Below, piece by piece: positions 1-9,086 of a DNA stretch of 64,000 bases. The DNA lies in assembly GCA_963784415.1 (NCBI GenBank), contig CAWARK010000002.1, forward strand, positions 558,001 to 622,000, read 5' to 3'. A program made the translations under genes and the position numbers. Within the stretch, counting starts at the first letter, position 1; each line of letters starts with the position of its first letter. Source of the DNA: UBA7672 sp963784415 (GTDB lineage Bacteria; Pseudomonadota; Alphaproteobacteria; Caulobacterales; Hyphomonadaceae). Under the pieces are notes generated by a model. That model did not search any database. It worked only from the letters and a program-made list of their open reading frames with translations, and was not told where the DNA came from.

Positions 1-1
1 C

Positions 2-3000
2 AAGGACATCATCGAGCGGACGACGGGTGTAACGCACCTCAACGGCTCGGCCTTCGCCTATGCCGACCAGTATCTGGACCTGGCAGCCCAGGCTACGACC
101 AACGCCAGGACCGAGCACAAGTATGCGGCGCTGCTCGCTGCGAACATGAACCTCGGCATCTTCAGCGATGGCGGAACGACGACGGGTCTCAACGGCAATA
201 TCGTCACGATCGGTGGCAAGCAGTACATCCGTGACACGCGCACGCCTGACGCGGACACCAAAGCAGGTGACGCTTCAGGCTTCGCACTGGACGGCGCTCC
301 GAACAGCGGCGCGGACTCACACGAAGTCATCGTCGCGTCAGATCGCAACGACCTTATCTACGCCCGTGGCGGGGACGACACTGTCTACGGCGAGGCCGGC
401 AAGGATATCATCTACGGTGGCGGCGGAATTGACCGGCTCTATGGCGGCGATGGCGAAGACACCATCTTTGGCGGTGATGGCGGCGACCTGATCGACGGCG
501 GCAATGCCGATGATGTGCTGTTCGGCGAACAGAGCGCGACCGCGGCCGCAGGCGTCGACCAGTTGGTCGGCAGCGATGGCAACGACTACCTTGACGGCGG
601 CGTCGGCATCGACAAGCTTTCCGGCAGCGCGGGTGACGATGTCATCTTTGGCGGTGGCGACACAGACCCCTTCACACACGGCGGCGACGGCAACGACTAT
701 ATCGATGGCGGCGTGAGCGGTGATCTGCTCTGGGGCGATGGCGGTTCCGACCTGATCGTCGGTCAGGCAGACCAGGATATCGTGGCCGGCATGGATGGCG
801 ATGATATCCTGCGCCCCGGACCACTTTCCCAGTCTCAGACGGGCGGCGGCGATGAGGTCATGGGTGGCGACGGGCTCACCGACAAAGGTGAGAACGGCAA
901 TGGCGTTGGCTTCGACCTGATCGATCTCAGCGACTGGCAGGCTGCGCCCGTGGGCGCGCTGATCGACTTCGCTACCCAGCAGAATCCCGCGCTTGCCATT
1001 GACGGCAATCCGCAGTTTCCAGCCTGGGTCGGGATCGAAGGCGCCATTGGCTCTCGCAATAATGATACCTTCCTCGGCGATGACAGCACCAACTGGCTGA
1101 TCGGCGGCAGCGGGAATGACCAGATCACTGGCGGGGCTGGCAACGACCTCATCGTCGGTGACGGCATCCGCCTCGACACACTGATCGGCTCCTACGCCAG
1201 CGCCTACACCAACACGTTCGATGGCGCCTCAAACCGGGTGACCGGATTCCTTCAGCATAACGGACTGCTGGATGCGGTCGGCTGGGGTGATCAGAAACAT
1301 CTGCAGGAGATGCTGAAGTCGGCCATGTTCAAGGATATGGTTCTCGGTGGCAGCGACATCACGAAGATCTGGCGCAACGGCGTCGTTCAGACGACCGGCG
1401 AATCTGCCGGTCAGATCGGCGACGGCGGAGTGATGGGTTCGGCGGACGTCGCGACTTTCTCTGGGCTTCGGTCTGAGTACCAGGTGACGGCCGTATTCTT
1501 TGACGTGGTGACGCGTGCGGTGGTTGCCTCGGCAACAGCTACAACGATTATGGCGCTCAAGATCACGGACACAGTGGCTGGCCGTGACGGTCAGGACGTT
1601 GTGGTCGGCGTGGAGCTGTTCCGCTTCTCCAACGGAGCGGGCGGCGTGACCAACTTCACCGCTGGCCAACTGGTTCCGTTCCCGGCGACCGGCAACGCGA
1701 TCATTAGCGATACCACACCGACAGAAGGTCAGGTGCTTTCGGTCAACACGTCGACCATCGCTGATCCTAACGGCCTTGGGCCGTTCTCCTATCAATGGCA
1801 GCGTTCATCCAACGGAACGACCTGGAACAACATCAGTGGCGCAACTAGCGCAACCCTGGCCATTCCTGATGCCGCGGGAACGGGTCTTGGCTCACTGGCA
1901 GATCAGTTCCTGCGCGTGCGTGTCAGCTTTGTCGATGGCTCTGGCCACCCCGAGGCCATCACCTCTGTAGCCACGACAGCCGTGGGTGTGAATTATGATG
2001 CAAGTGCGTCCGCAAACCGGGTCAATTTCGCCGGCACGCGGGGTGACAACATCATTGTGGGCAGCAACTTCAACGACACATTGAGTGGCGCCCAGGGTGA
2101 TGACGTCGTCACCGGCGGTCGCGGCAACGACACGCTGCTCGGCGGGGCCGGCAACGATACGGCGGTCTTCGCGGGCCCTGTAACGAACTTCGCCATCTCG
2201 GCTGCGAGTACGACGTTCACCGTGGCAGACGTTGTCGGCAACGAAGGAACGGACACAGTCTTCAATTTCGAGACGCTGCGCATAGGCGGCACGGACTATG
2301 CCGTGGTCTTCGGCACCAATGGCGCTGACGCTGCCCTCAACGGCGGCGCTGGCTCGCACGTCATCTTCGGCCTGCAGGGGGCGGATGTGATGAATGGCGG
2401 AGATGCAAGTGACATTCTGGTCGGCGGGGGAGGTAACGACACGGTCAATGGTGGCAATGGTGATGATTTCATCTTCCAGGGCTCGACCGACGGTCGCGAC
2501 CTGATCGATGGCGGTGCTGGGTCGGACACCTACATTCTGGACGGTTCAGCAGGAGCGGAGACCTTCCGGATCTATACGCGCACAGCAGCGCTTGCCGCCG
2601 GCATCACCAGCCTGGCAGCCAACACCGAGATTGTGATCACGCGCAACGGAACGAACAACGGCTCGATCATCGCGCAACTCGACAACATCGAAGAGATCAA
2701 GATCAACACGCTGTTGACCTCCGCCAACAACGGCAACGGCGTTGTCGATAGCGGCGCGACGCAGGGTGACACGGTGGTTGTGATCGGCGACTTCACGACG
2801 ACCAGCCTAGCCTACAGCACGATCCGTATCGAAGGCAGCGCCGCCAACGATACGATAGATATTTCGGGCCTGACCTCCGCTCACCGCGTGGTGTTCGACT
2901 CGAACGGCGGAACGGACTCGGTTATCGGTACAGTGCGTCCGCAAGACGTCATAACCGGCATCCCTGGCTTCAGCGCCAGTGTCCTGCATCTCAACTCAGG

Positions 3001-3238
3001 CGCCGGCGTTGAAAGCGACTTCCAGCTGATGGAGCTGCTGAACCACGTGGTGACGCCGGATGCCATCAACCTCGTCGATCACTTCGCCTCAATCCAATCG
3101 GGGCACGACATGAGCACCGTCGACCTCGCCGCCCATACCAACCTGTTCCTGAGCACGCATGACATGCTCTCGGGCATGCATTCTACCGGGCTGGGCGATC
3201 ACCAGGTCTCGACCGACTACTCGCTGCTGCAACTCTAG
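2..3238 (+). CDS. RTX calcium-binding repeat protein, C-terminal part (probable haem peroxidase family), 5' partial
   Basis: The reading frame is already open at the left edge, so this is the C-terminal part (about 1078 residues visible) of a larger protein. Two blocks of glycine/aspartate nonapeptides of RTX type (such as GGDGNDYIDGG and GGRGNDTLLGG) lie around residues 110-245 and 680-830 of the visible part. Such repeats form Ca-binding parallel beta-rolls in proteins exported by type I secretion. Between the blocks lies an Ig-like segment (around YQWQRSSNG). The stretch between repeats, with LIDLSDWQ and a long AMFKDMVLG region, resembles large bacterial animal-type haem peroxidases carrying RTX repeats, but the catalytic domain would lie upstream of the window. 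No secretion genes are visible here. RTX assignment is firm; the peroxidase link is from remembered family resemblance. Confidence 0.8.
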   Translation, partial: KDIIERTTGVTHLNGSAFAYADQYLDLAAQATTNARTEHKYAALLAANMNLGIFSDGGTTTGLNGNIVTIGGKQYIRDTRTPDADTKAGDASGFALDGAPNSGADSHEVIVASDRNDLIYARGGDDTVYGEAGKDIIYGGGGIDRLYGGDGEDTIFGGDGGDLIDGGNADDVLFGEQSATAAAGVDQLVGSDGNDYLDGGVGIDKLSGSAGDDVIFGGGDTDPFTHGGDGNDYIDGGVSGDLLWGDGGSDLIVGQADQDIVAGMDGDDILRPGPLSQSQTGGGDEVMGGDGLTDKGENGNGVGFDLIDLSDWQAAPVGALIDFATQQNPALAIDGNPQFPAWVGIEGAIGSRNNDTFLGDDSTNWLIGGSGNDQITGGAGNDLIVGDGIRLDTLIGSYASAYTNTFDGASNRVTGFLQHNGLLDAVGWGDQKHLQEMLKSAMFKDMVLGGSDITKIWRNGVVQTTGESAGQIGDGGVMGSADVATFSGLRSEYQVTAVFFDVVTRAVVASATATTIMALKITDTVAGRDGQDVVVGVELFRFSNGAGGVTNFTAGQLVPFPATGNAIISDTTPTEGQVLSVNTSTIADPNGLGPFSYQWQRSSNGTTWNNISGATSATLAIPDAAGTGLGSLADQFLRVRVSFVDGSGHPEAITSVATTAVGVNYDASASANRVNFAGTRGDNIIVGSNFNDTLSGAQGDDVVTGGRGNDTLLGGAGNDTAVFAGPVTNFAISAASTTFTVADVVGNEGTDTVFNFETLRIGGTDYAVVFGTNGADAALNGGAGSHVIFGLQGADVMNGGDASDILVGGGGNDTVNGGNGDDFIFQGSTDGRDLIDGGAGSDTYILDGSAGAETFRIYTRTAALAAGITSLAANTEIVITRNGTNNGSIIAQLDNIEEIKINTLLTSANNGNGVVDSGATQGDTVVVIGDFTTTSLAYSTIRIEGSAANDTIDISGLTSAHRVVFDSNGGTDSVIGTVRPQDVITGIPGFSASVLHLNSGAGVESDFQLMELLNHVVTPDAINLVDHFASIQSGHDMSTVDLAAHTNLFLSTHDMLSGMHSTGLGDHQVSTDYSLLQL

Positions 3239-3270
3239 AAGTTGCCACCTAGGCACGATCAGGGAAAGCG

Positions 3271-3298
3271 TCGGGCTCCATCGCAAGATGGAGCCCGA
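3271..3298 (+). terminator. Probable intrinsic terminator after the RTX gene
   Basis: A perfect 12-bp stem (3271-3282 with 3287-3298) closes on a GCAA tetraloop 33 bases after the RTX stop codon. Only a weak T stretch follows, so it may act partly as an RNA-stabilising hairpin. Confidence 0.6.
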
Positions 3299-3371
3299 AC
3301 GCATTTGGCGCGTACAACTCGCTGACTAAAGCGCTTGCCTTGGCTTGAGGCGATGCATCTGGCCTTCGCTG

Positions 3372-4694
3372 TCAGGCTTCGCCGTGCTTAGTCGTCGTAG
3401 CGATGCCAAGGGATTTGAGGAAGTCGGTTGGGAGAACCCCACCAGCGCAAACGATAACTGAATCGTTGGGTAGATCGACTGAGCCCGCACTTGTTTTGAG
3501 TCTCACGGACAGCCTGTCGATCTGCGTAATCTGGGATGATAGTCGAATGGTGATGCGCCCGGATGCCGCTGCAGTCTCAACGCGCTGGCGGTTCCTACGC
3601 TTGGCGCGCTGGAAGGCGTCACCGCGATAGGAAAGATCGACGATCGCATCTGTCTCCTCGGAAATGGTGGCGGCGGCTTCGAGGGCGCTGTCACCTCCTC
3701 CAACTACGAGTACGCGCTTGCCTGAAAACTGCTCTGGATCGGTGAGCCGATAGACGACTTTCGACTGCTCCTCTCCAGGGACACCGAGCTTGCGGGGTGT
3801 GCCGCGGCGACCGATGGCCAATAGCACCGCTCGTGCGCGATAAGCGTCACGCGACGTGAGAGCAACAAAGCCATCGCCGTCGCGTTCAAGGCCAAGAAGT
3901 TGCTCTTCGTAGTTCAGCTCGATGGCGGCGCGCTCCCTGGCGTCCTTCCAGAAGGCGAGCAGCGTTTCCTTCGAGACTTCACGGAAACGCATCTGGCCAA
4001 CAATAGGCAGGCGGGCAGGCGCCGTCATGACAAGTTTGCCACGTGGAAAGTGTGAGACCGTGCCGCCGAACGTCTCCTGTTCGATGGTCCGGAAGCGCAA
4101 ACCCCTCTCTTTGGCCGCCAGACTGGCTGCGAATCCCGCGGGACCTGCCCCGACAATCAGCACGTCAAGGCGATCGCTGCGGCGTATGCCGGGAAGGCGG
4201 GCGATGGCGTCAATCGCCTGCACGCCCTGCGTGATAGCGTTCCGGATCAGACCCATGCCACCAAGCTCGCCAGCGATGAACAGGCCGGGCACGTTGGTTT
4301 CAAACTCTGGCGAGACGATGGGGAGTTCCACGCCGCGGCGCTCGGTTCCAAATACCAGAGTTATGGCATGTGTCGGGCAGGCGGCCTCACAGGCGCCATG
4401 ACCTATGCAGGCGGTCGGATCAACCAACTGCGCCTTGCCGTCCACGATCCCGATCACAGTTTTTTCCGGGCAAGCAGTCACGCATGCAGCAGAACCACAG
4501 CATAGCGACAGATCGATGTGTGGATGCAGAGACGTCGGTTCGATGAGCCCTGCGTCCTGAGAGTCCTTCCAGGTGGCGGCCGCCCGCTTCGCTGCTTTGC
4601 GACGCGCCGTGGCGAACAGCACCAGTCCGCCGACGAACGGTACGATATAGACGAGCGCCGCGACGAGTGTGTCCAGCATCGGAGAATTTGGCAT
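3372..4694 (-). CDS. Membrane-anchored Fe-S/FAD NAD(P)-dependent oxidoreductase (YpdA/thioredoxin-reductase-like)
   Basis: 440 residues. An N-terminal membrane segment (about 8-29) is followed by two ferredoxin-like iron-sulfur motifs (C65..C71..C75-P and C96..C102..C106-P). A two-dinucleotide-binding flavoprotein domain follows, with Rossmann motifs GAGPAG near 182 and GGGDSALEAA near 325. It probably passes electrons from NAD(P)H through FAD to the Fe-S clusters at the cytoplasmic face of the inner membrane. In both Fe-S motifs the usual second cysteine is replaced (S68 and H99), which suggests 3Fe-4S clusters or a non-Cys ligand. The ATG directly abuts the ccmI stop codon, so the gene is translationally linked to ccmFGHI. 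It lies divergent from two multihaem cytochromes. The precise electron acceptor is unknown. Confidence 0.85.
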   Translation of the reverse strand: MPNSPMLDTLVAALVYIVPFVGGLVLFATARRKAAKRAAATWKDSQDAGLIEPTSLHPHIDLSLCCGSAACVTACPEKTVIGIVDGKAQLVDPTACIGHGACEAACPTHAITLVFGTERRGVELPIVSPEFETNVPGLFIAGELGGMGLIRNAITQGVQAIDAIARLPGIRRSDRLDVLIVGAGPAGFAASLAAKERGLRFRTIEQETFGGTVSHFPRGKLVMTAPARLPIVGQMRFREVSKETLLAFWKDARERAAIELNYEEQLLGLERDGDGFVALTSRDAYRARAVLLAIGRRGTPRKLGVPGEEQSKVVYRLTDPEQFSGKRVLVVGGGDSALEAAATISEETDAIVDLSYRGDAFQRAKRRNRQRVETAAASGRITIRLSSQITQIDRLSVRLKTSAGSVDLPNDSVIVCAGGVLPTDFLKSLGIATTTKHGEA

Positions 4695-5912
4695 CTAGCC
4701 CGGCGGAAGGTCGAGAGGGTCGCTCATTGCTTCCTGCAGCGCTCGGACATCGGCTGCATTTGCGGAAAAATGAGTACGCGCGTCGGAGAGTGCCTTTTCC
4801 GCCAGGTCTGTCTGACCAAGCACACGGCGCGCTCGGATCAATCGTTTCCACCCATCGAGATCGTTGGGATTGGTCTTGAGGCGGCTATCGAGACGCGCGA
4901 CCATTCCATCCACCATTGCCTGCCGCGCTTGGGGCGCCATAGCCTGCGCTTCGGAGACTTGTGCGGCGGACGGCCCTGCGGGTCGGTCCGCCGTTACTGC
5001 ATCGGCTGAGCGGGGCGGCGGAAGGCGCGAAGCGATATCAATACCCGCCGACTGCGATAGCTCGACAGCACGGCCACGAACTTCATCATACCAAGGCGCA
5101 TTCGGTTCGGCAGATTTCAACATGGTCAGCCAGTCGTTGAGCGCATCCTGCGGTTTGCCTTCCTGGTCCTTTTTCAACCCGAGCAGAAAGCGGGCACGCG
5201 CATCCTTGGGATCGGCCTTGATGGCCGCCTGCAAAACCTGCGTGGCTTCAGGTGTTACCATCCCTCCAGCGGCGCGCGAGAGAGACTCGCCATAGGCGGA
5301 AAGCGTTTCGGCATCGTCAGGCGCAAGCTTCGCCGCCCGAGCATAGGCGGCCGCAGCCCCGGCGAAGTCGTCTGTGCGAAATTTTGACCAGGCAAGCATA
5401 CGCCAGCCTTCGACGTCGTTTGGTTCTGAGTTGAGCCGCGCCTCCAGACTGCCGATCATCTGGTCGACAGGCGCCACACCTTTCTGGGTCGACTGACTGT
5501 CGCCTGATGCTTCGATCAGAGTTCCTCCCGCCATAGCTTGGGACGCGCTGAAACCTTGAGGAGAGGAGGCGACCCCAGGCGCGCCAACCGTGGAATAGAT
5601 GATCGCGGATCCAATCGCGACCGAGGTTGCGATTGCGATGAAGGTGGTGCGGTCGGTAAGTGTCATGCTAGAATCCTCGGCGGTGTTTGTCGCCCCGGCG
5701 GTCGCGATCAAGCGGCGCTGCACTTCAGTGCGGGCCATGCGGGCATCATCATTGGAGATCAGTCCGGCGGCCTCTTCGCGCTCCAGCTCCGTCAGTTGTG
5801 AGCGGTAGATGTCCGCGCTGGCGCCATCGGCGACTTTCGTGCGGCGATAAAACGGCCAACTCGCCAGAGCTACGGCGCCAGCCATAAGCACAGTGATTGC
5901 GAGCCAGAGCAT
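4695..5912 (-). CDS. ccmI: Cytochrome c maturation protein CcmI
   Basis: 405 residues. An N-terminal membrane segment (2-20) is followed by the short cytoplasmic CcmI signature region (YRSQLTELEREEAAGLI near 37-53), a second membrane segment near 90-110 and a long periplasmic TPR domain. CcmI holds apocytochrome c for the CcmF/CcmH haem ligation complex. Its ATG shares one base with the ccmH stop (TAATG), showing translational coupling. Here it is last of a ccmF-G-H-I run, an order more familiar from beta/gammaproteobacteria than the ccmI-E-F-H order usual in alphaproteobacteria. That taxonomic remark is from general knowledge, not computed. Confidence 0.9.
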   Translation of the reverse strand: MLWLAITVLMAGAVALASWPFYRRTKVADGASADIYRSQLTELEREEAAGLISNDDARMARTEVQRRLIATAGATNTAEDSSMTLTDRTTFIAIATSVAIGSAIIYSTVGAPGVASSPQGFSASQAMAGGTLIEASGDSQSTQKGVAPVDQMIGSLEARLNSEPNDVEGWRMLAWSKFRTDDFAGAAAAYARAAKLAPDDAETLSAYGESLSRAAGGMVTPEATQVLQAAIKADPKDARARFLLGLKKDQEGKPQDALNDWLTMLKSAEPNAPWYDEVRGRAVELSQSAGIDIASRLPPPRSADAVTADRPAGPSAAQVSEAQAMAPQARQAMVDGMVARLDSRLKTNPNDLDGWKRLIRARRVLGQTDLAEKALSDARTHFSANAADVRALQEAMSDPLDLPPG

Positions 5913-6373
5913 TACAGCGTCCCTCCCTTACCGAGAGTTCTTGATAGTTCGGTGGTTTCATCATCGGAGAGAGGGGCGGGCTCAAGGTTACGTCTGGCGG
6001 CGGGCCCGAGATAGGCGAACCATCCCCAAGCACCGCCAAGCAGCAACGCGACTGGAGCCAGCCAGAGCAGGAGAGTGTCAGTCTGAAAAGGCGGTTGCAT
6101 CAGTACGAAGTTGCCGTAGCGGTCTGTCATGTAGGCAATCACCTGGTCTCGCGTCTGGCCCGCAGCAAGACGCTCACGCACCAGGTTACGCATATCGGCC
6201 GCAAGCGGTGCATTCGATTCCTCGATCGACTGGTTCTGGCAAACAACGCAGCGCAGGGATTTTCCAACCTCGCGAGCGGCAGCTTCCACTTGAGGGTCAA
6301 GAGCGCGAGGTGGTGTCTGGGCAATCGTCGTCGGAGCGAATGCTAGCGCGAGAGTGACGAAAAGATATTTCAC
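5912..6373 (-). CDS. ccmH: Cytochrome c maturation protein CcmH (apocytochrome thiol reductant)
   Basis: 153 residues from a GTG start at 6373 that overlaps the ccmG stop by four bases (GTGA). This start puts a signal peptide directly at the N terminus (VKYLFVTLALAFAPTTIAQ); longer upstream readings overlap ccmG and are less likely. The active-site motif is RCVVCQNQS (CxxC), and one C-terminal membrane segment (LLLWLAPVALLLGGAWGWFAYL) follows. CcmH keeps the CxxCH cysteines of apocytochrome c reduced before haem attachment. Length and layout match the short alphaproteobacterial/CcmL-type form. Confidence 0.92.
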   Translation of the reverse strand: MKYLFVTLALAFAPTTIAQTPPRALDPQVEAAAREVGKSLRCVVCQNQSIEESNAPLAADMRNLVRERLAAGQTRDQVIAYMTDRYGNFVLMQPPFQTDTLLLWLAPVALLLGGAWGWFAYLGPAARRNLEPAPLSDDETTELSRTLGKGGTL

Positions 6374-6957
6374 GCTGGCTCCCTTTCCAGCTTCTGGATC
6401 AAGGGAAGTATCGTGTCGGCCCATACTTCGGGCGTGATCGGTCCCACCTGTTTGAACCGGATGCGGCCGCCACGGTCGATGACGAATGTCTCTGGGGCTC
6501 CTGTCACGCCGAGATTGATGGCAAGGCGGCTGTCGGAATCGACACCGGTCTTCAGATAGGGATTGCCATACCGTGTTAGCCAGGCGGCGCCGTCGCTCGG
6601 CGGATCGCGCCAGTCCACGCCATAAAGTGACACACGGCCAGACTTGCCAATGTCCGTCAGCTGCGGATGTTCGAGGACACAGCTGCTGCACCATGAACCG
6701 AACACGTTCACCAGAGATACCTTTCCCTTCAGGTCTTCATTCGTCAGCGGTTCGCTTTCCGGCGTAAGGCGCGTCAGTGCGAACTCCGGCATCGGCCGAT
6801 CGATCATTGTCGAGGGGATTGCCTTGGGATCGTGAGTGAGGCCGAAGGCAAAGAATCCACTGACAATGAGCAGCAAGGCGACAGGAACAAGTGCTGCCCA
6901 CGCCGGGAGCGCCGATCGCGTCCGCAGTATCTCTTCCGTTGGGGGTATGACGGACAT
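6370..6957 (-). CDS. ccmG: Thiol:disulfide interchange protein CcmG/DsbE
   Basis: 195 residues. A membrane anchor (LVPVALLLIVSGFFAFGL) is followed by a periplasmic thioredoxin fold with the active site WCSSC and the cis-Pro region TGAPETFVID. It reduces the CcmH/apocytochrome relay. The chosen ATG (6957) lies five bases past the ccmF stop with a GGAG sequence at good spacing. An in-frame ATG at 6999 would overlap ccmF by 38 bases and is less likely. Confidence 0.92.
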   Translation of the reverse strand: MSVIPPTEEILRTRSALPAWAALVPVALLLIVSGFFAFGLTHDPKAIPSTMIDRPMPEFALTRLTPESEPLTNEDLKGKVSLVNVFGSWCSSCVLEHPQLTDIGKSGRVSLYGVDWRDPPSDGAAWLTRYGNPYLKTGVDSDSRLAINLGVTGAPETFVIDRGGRIRFKQVGPITPEVWADTILPLIQKLEREPA

Positions 6958-6961
6958 CTCG

Positions 6962-8938
6962 TCAGGCTCCGGCATGGGATGCGACGGCCGCGCCGACACG
7001 ATGAGGCGCCCCGATGCGGAACCGGCGATCGGACAGCGAGATGAAGCCCCCCGCCGCCATGATCAGGGCCCCTCCCCAAATCCACATGGCGAGTGGATGG
7101 TTGGTGATGCGTACGGCGAAAGCGCCCGAACCGTCGTCCTCTCCGGTGGTCAGGTGGAGATTCACAAGCAGGCCGCCGCGGATGCCTGCCTCGGTCGTCA
7201 CTGTGTCGCGCTCTGGGTAGTAGCGCCGCTCGGTAGCCAGTTCGCCGTCGGCCGCACCATTGCGGAGCACGCTGAAGGTCAGGCGTTGGGCGTCGTAGTT
7301 CGGTCCCTTCACCAGCTGCACCTGCTCCAGCCGGAATGACTGGTCGCCCAGCGTGGCGGTGTCTCCTTTGCGCATTGATGCAAAGGATTCCGTCTGCCAC
7401 ACCGACATGGCCGTGACGCCAAAGACGGCAATCGCGAAGCCCATGTGCGCCGCAACAAAGCCCCACGTGGAACGCGGAAACGCGCGAGCGAGGAACAGCG
7501 ATTGTTGCGGCGTCACCTGTCCCGCCTTCAAGCGTGCCTGCATCCAGCGGATCATGCTGGCGACCAGGAAGACGCCAAAGCCCATGCCAAGCCCGCCGGG
7601 CAGGCTGTGGCCGAGTATGCCGGCGACAAGCCCGACGCTTGCTCCTGTGAGGAACGGCAACGTCAGCGACCGGCGCGCCGGTTTCACCGAGTCGCTACGC
7701 CAGCGCATCAGGGGGCCGAAAGCCATCACCAGCATCACGCACAGCATGATCGGACCGAATGTAACGTTGAAGTAAGGCGGGCCGACGGAAATCTTGTCGC
7801 CAGTCAGTGCGTCGATCACCAGCGGATAGAACGTGCCGAGGAAGACGATAGCTGTGGCGATGAGCAGCAGGAAGTTGTTCGCGAGAATTGCGCCTTCTCT
7901 GCTGGCCGGCGCAAAACTGGGCGGCTGTTGAAGCTGGCGGGCCCTGAACGCATAGAGCGTGAGCGCGCCACCGGACGCACCGAGAACCATCGCGAGAATG
8001 AAGATGCCTCGCGCTGGATCAACCGCGAAGGCATGCACGCTGGTAAGCACGCCTGAGCGGACGAGGAAAGTGCCAATCAGGCTGAGCGTGAACGTCAGGA
8101 TTGAAAGCAGGAGCGTCCAGTTCACTAGCGCATGACGTCGTTCGACGACCAGCGTGCAGTGAAGAAGGGCCGTCCCGATCAGCCACGGCATGAACGACGC
8201 GTTTTCGACCGGATCCCAGAACCACCAGCCGCCCCAGCCAAGCTCATAGTAGGCCCACATACTGCCAAGCGCGATCCCGATGGTCAGGAAGCACCATGCC
8301 GTAAGCACCCATGGCCGCACCCATCGGGCCCAGGCCGCGTCAACCTTTCCTTCGATCAGCGCCGCGACCGAGAAAGAGAATGCAATCGAGAAGCCGACAT
8401 AGCCGAGGTAAAGCATCGGCGGGTGTGCAGCGAGCCCGGGGTCCTGCAACAGGGGATTGAACCCGCCTCCTTCTAGGGGAGCAGGGCTAAGCCGCGCGAA
8501 CGGGTTCGAGGTGAATATGATGAAGGCGAGGAAAGCTGCCCCGATCAGCCCCTGCACACCCAGCGCTCTTGCCCTAAGAGTCGCCGGCAGATTGTTTCCG
8601 AACATGGCGACGGCCGCCCCATAGCCGGCCAGCACAAGCGCCCATAGCAGCATCGAGCCCTCATGCTGCCCCCACGCGGCCGCGACTTTGTAGATCATCG
8701 GCATCAGCGTGTAGGAATTACTTGCAACGACGCGCAGCGAGAAATCGGACGTCACGAAGCCCCAGATCAGGCAAGCGAAGGCGAAGGCGATCAGAGCCAG
8801 TTGGGTGATCGCTGCCGAAGCGCCCACGTTCATGAGACGTACGCGGCCTGTGGCTGCGCCCCATAGCGGGGCGGCGGTCTGAACCAGGGACGTCATCAGG
8901 GCGAGGGTGAGGGCGAAGAGTCCGAGTTCGCTGATCAA
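6962..8938 (-). CDS. ccmF: Cytochrome c haem lyase subunit CcmF
   Basis: 658 residues with about 14-15 membrane segments. The tryptophan-rich haem-handling motif WGGWWFWDPVENASF lies at about 235-249, and the conserved AHPPMLYLGYVG segment at 171-183. CcmF ligates haem from holo-CcmE to the CxxCH motifs of apocytochrome c. It is the first gene of the minus-strand run F-G-H-I-oxidoreductase. ccmA-E are not in the window, so haem export and the CcmE chaperone must be encoded elsewhere. Placement beside two 24-haem cytochromes suggests this set serves them. Confidence 0.95.
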   Translation of the reverse strand: MISELGLFALTLALMTSLVQTAAPLWGAATGRVRLMNVGASAAITQLALIAFAFACLIWGFVTSDFSLRVVASNSYTLMPMIYKVAAAWGQHEGSMLLWALVLAGYGAAVAMFGNNLPATLRARALGVQGLIGAAFLAFIIFTSNPFARLSPAPLEGGGFNPLLQDPGLAAHPPMLYLGYVGFSIAFSFSVAALIEGKVDAAWARWVRPWVLTAWCFLTIGIALGSMWAYYELGWGGWWFWDPVENASFMPWLIGTALLHCTLVVERRHALVNWTLLLSILTFTLSLIGTFLVRSGVLTSVHAFAVDPARGIFILAMVLGASGGALTLYAFRARQLQQPPSFAPASREGAILANNFLLLIATAIVFLGTFYPLVIDALTGDKISVGPPYFNVTFGPIMLCVMLVMAFGPLMRWRSDSVKPARRSLTLPFLTGASVGLVAGILGHSLPGGLGMGFGVFLVASMIRWMQARLKAGQVTPQQSLFLARAFPRSTWGFVAAHMGFAIAVFGVTAMSVWQTESFASMRKGDTATLGDQSFRLEQVQLVKGPNYDAQRLTFSVLRNGAADGELATERRYYPERDTVTTEAGIRGGLLVNLHLTTGEDDGSGAFAVRITNHPLAMWIWGGALIMAAGGFISLSDRRFRIGAPHRVGAAVASHAGA

Positions 8939-9086
8939 GGGCGATCCAGAATAATTGCGACGACAACAATCGTGCCAGTCATCGCCATGCGCCCCACGCA
9001 GGAGAGTGATGGACTCATTTCAATGAAAACTCCATCGCTTAAAGTTATGTTTTATTTCATCTTGCTGAGGCTTCTCATCACGGTAC
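8939..9086. promoter_or_regulatory. Divergent promoter region between ccmF and the cytochrome genes
   Basis: This 148-bp stretch separates ccmF (minus) from the membrane protein at 9087 (plus). It is AT-rich for this genome near 9028-9062 and holds a short symmetric element (TTCAATGAA, 9020-9028). Because both operons start here it must carry two promoters, but I cannot assign convincing -35/-10 boxes or a named regulator site. Confidence 0.4.

Noticed and set aside
3372..4694. Oxidoreductase as a plain thioredoxin reductase
   Set aside because: There is no CxxC active site between the nucleotide-binding domains; Fe-S motifs and a membrane anchor are present.
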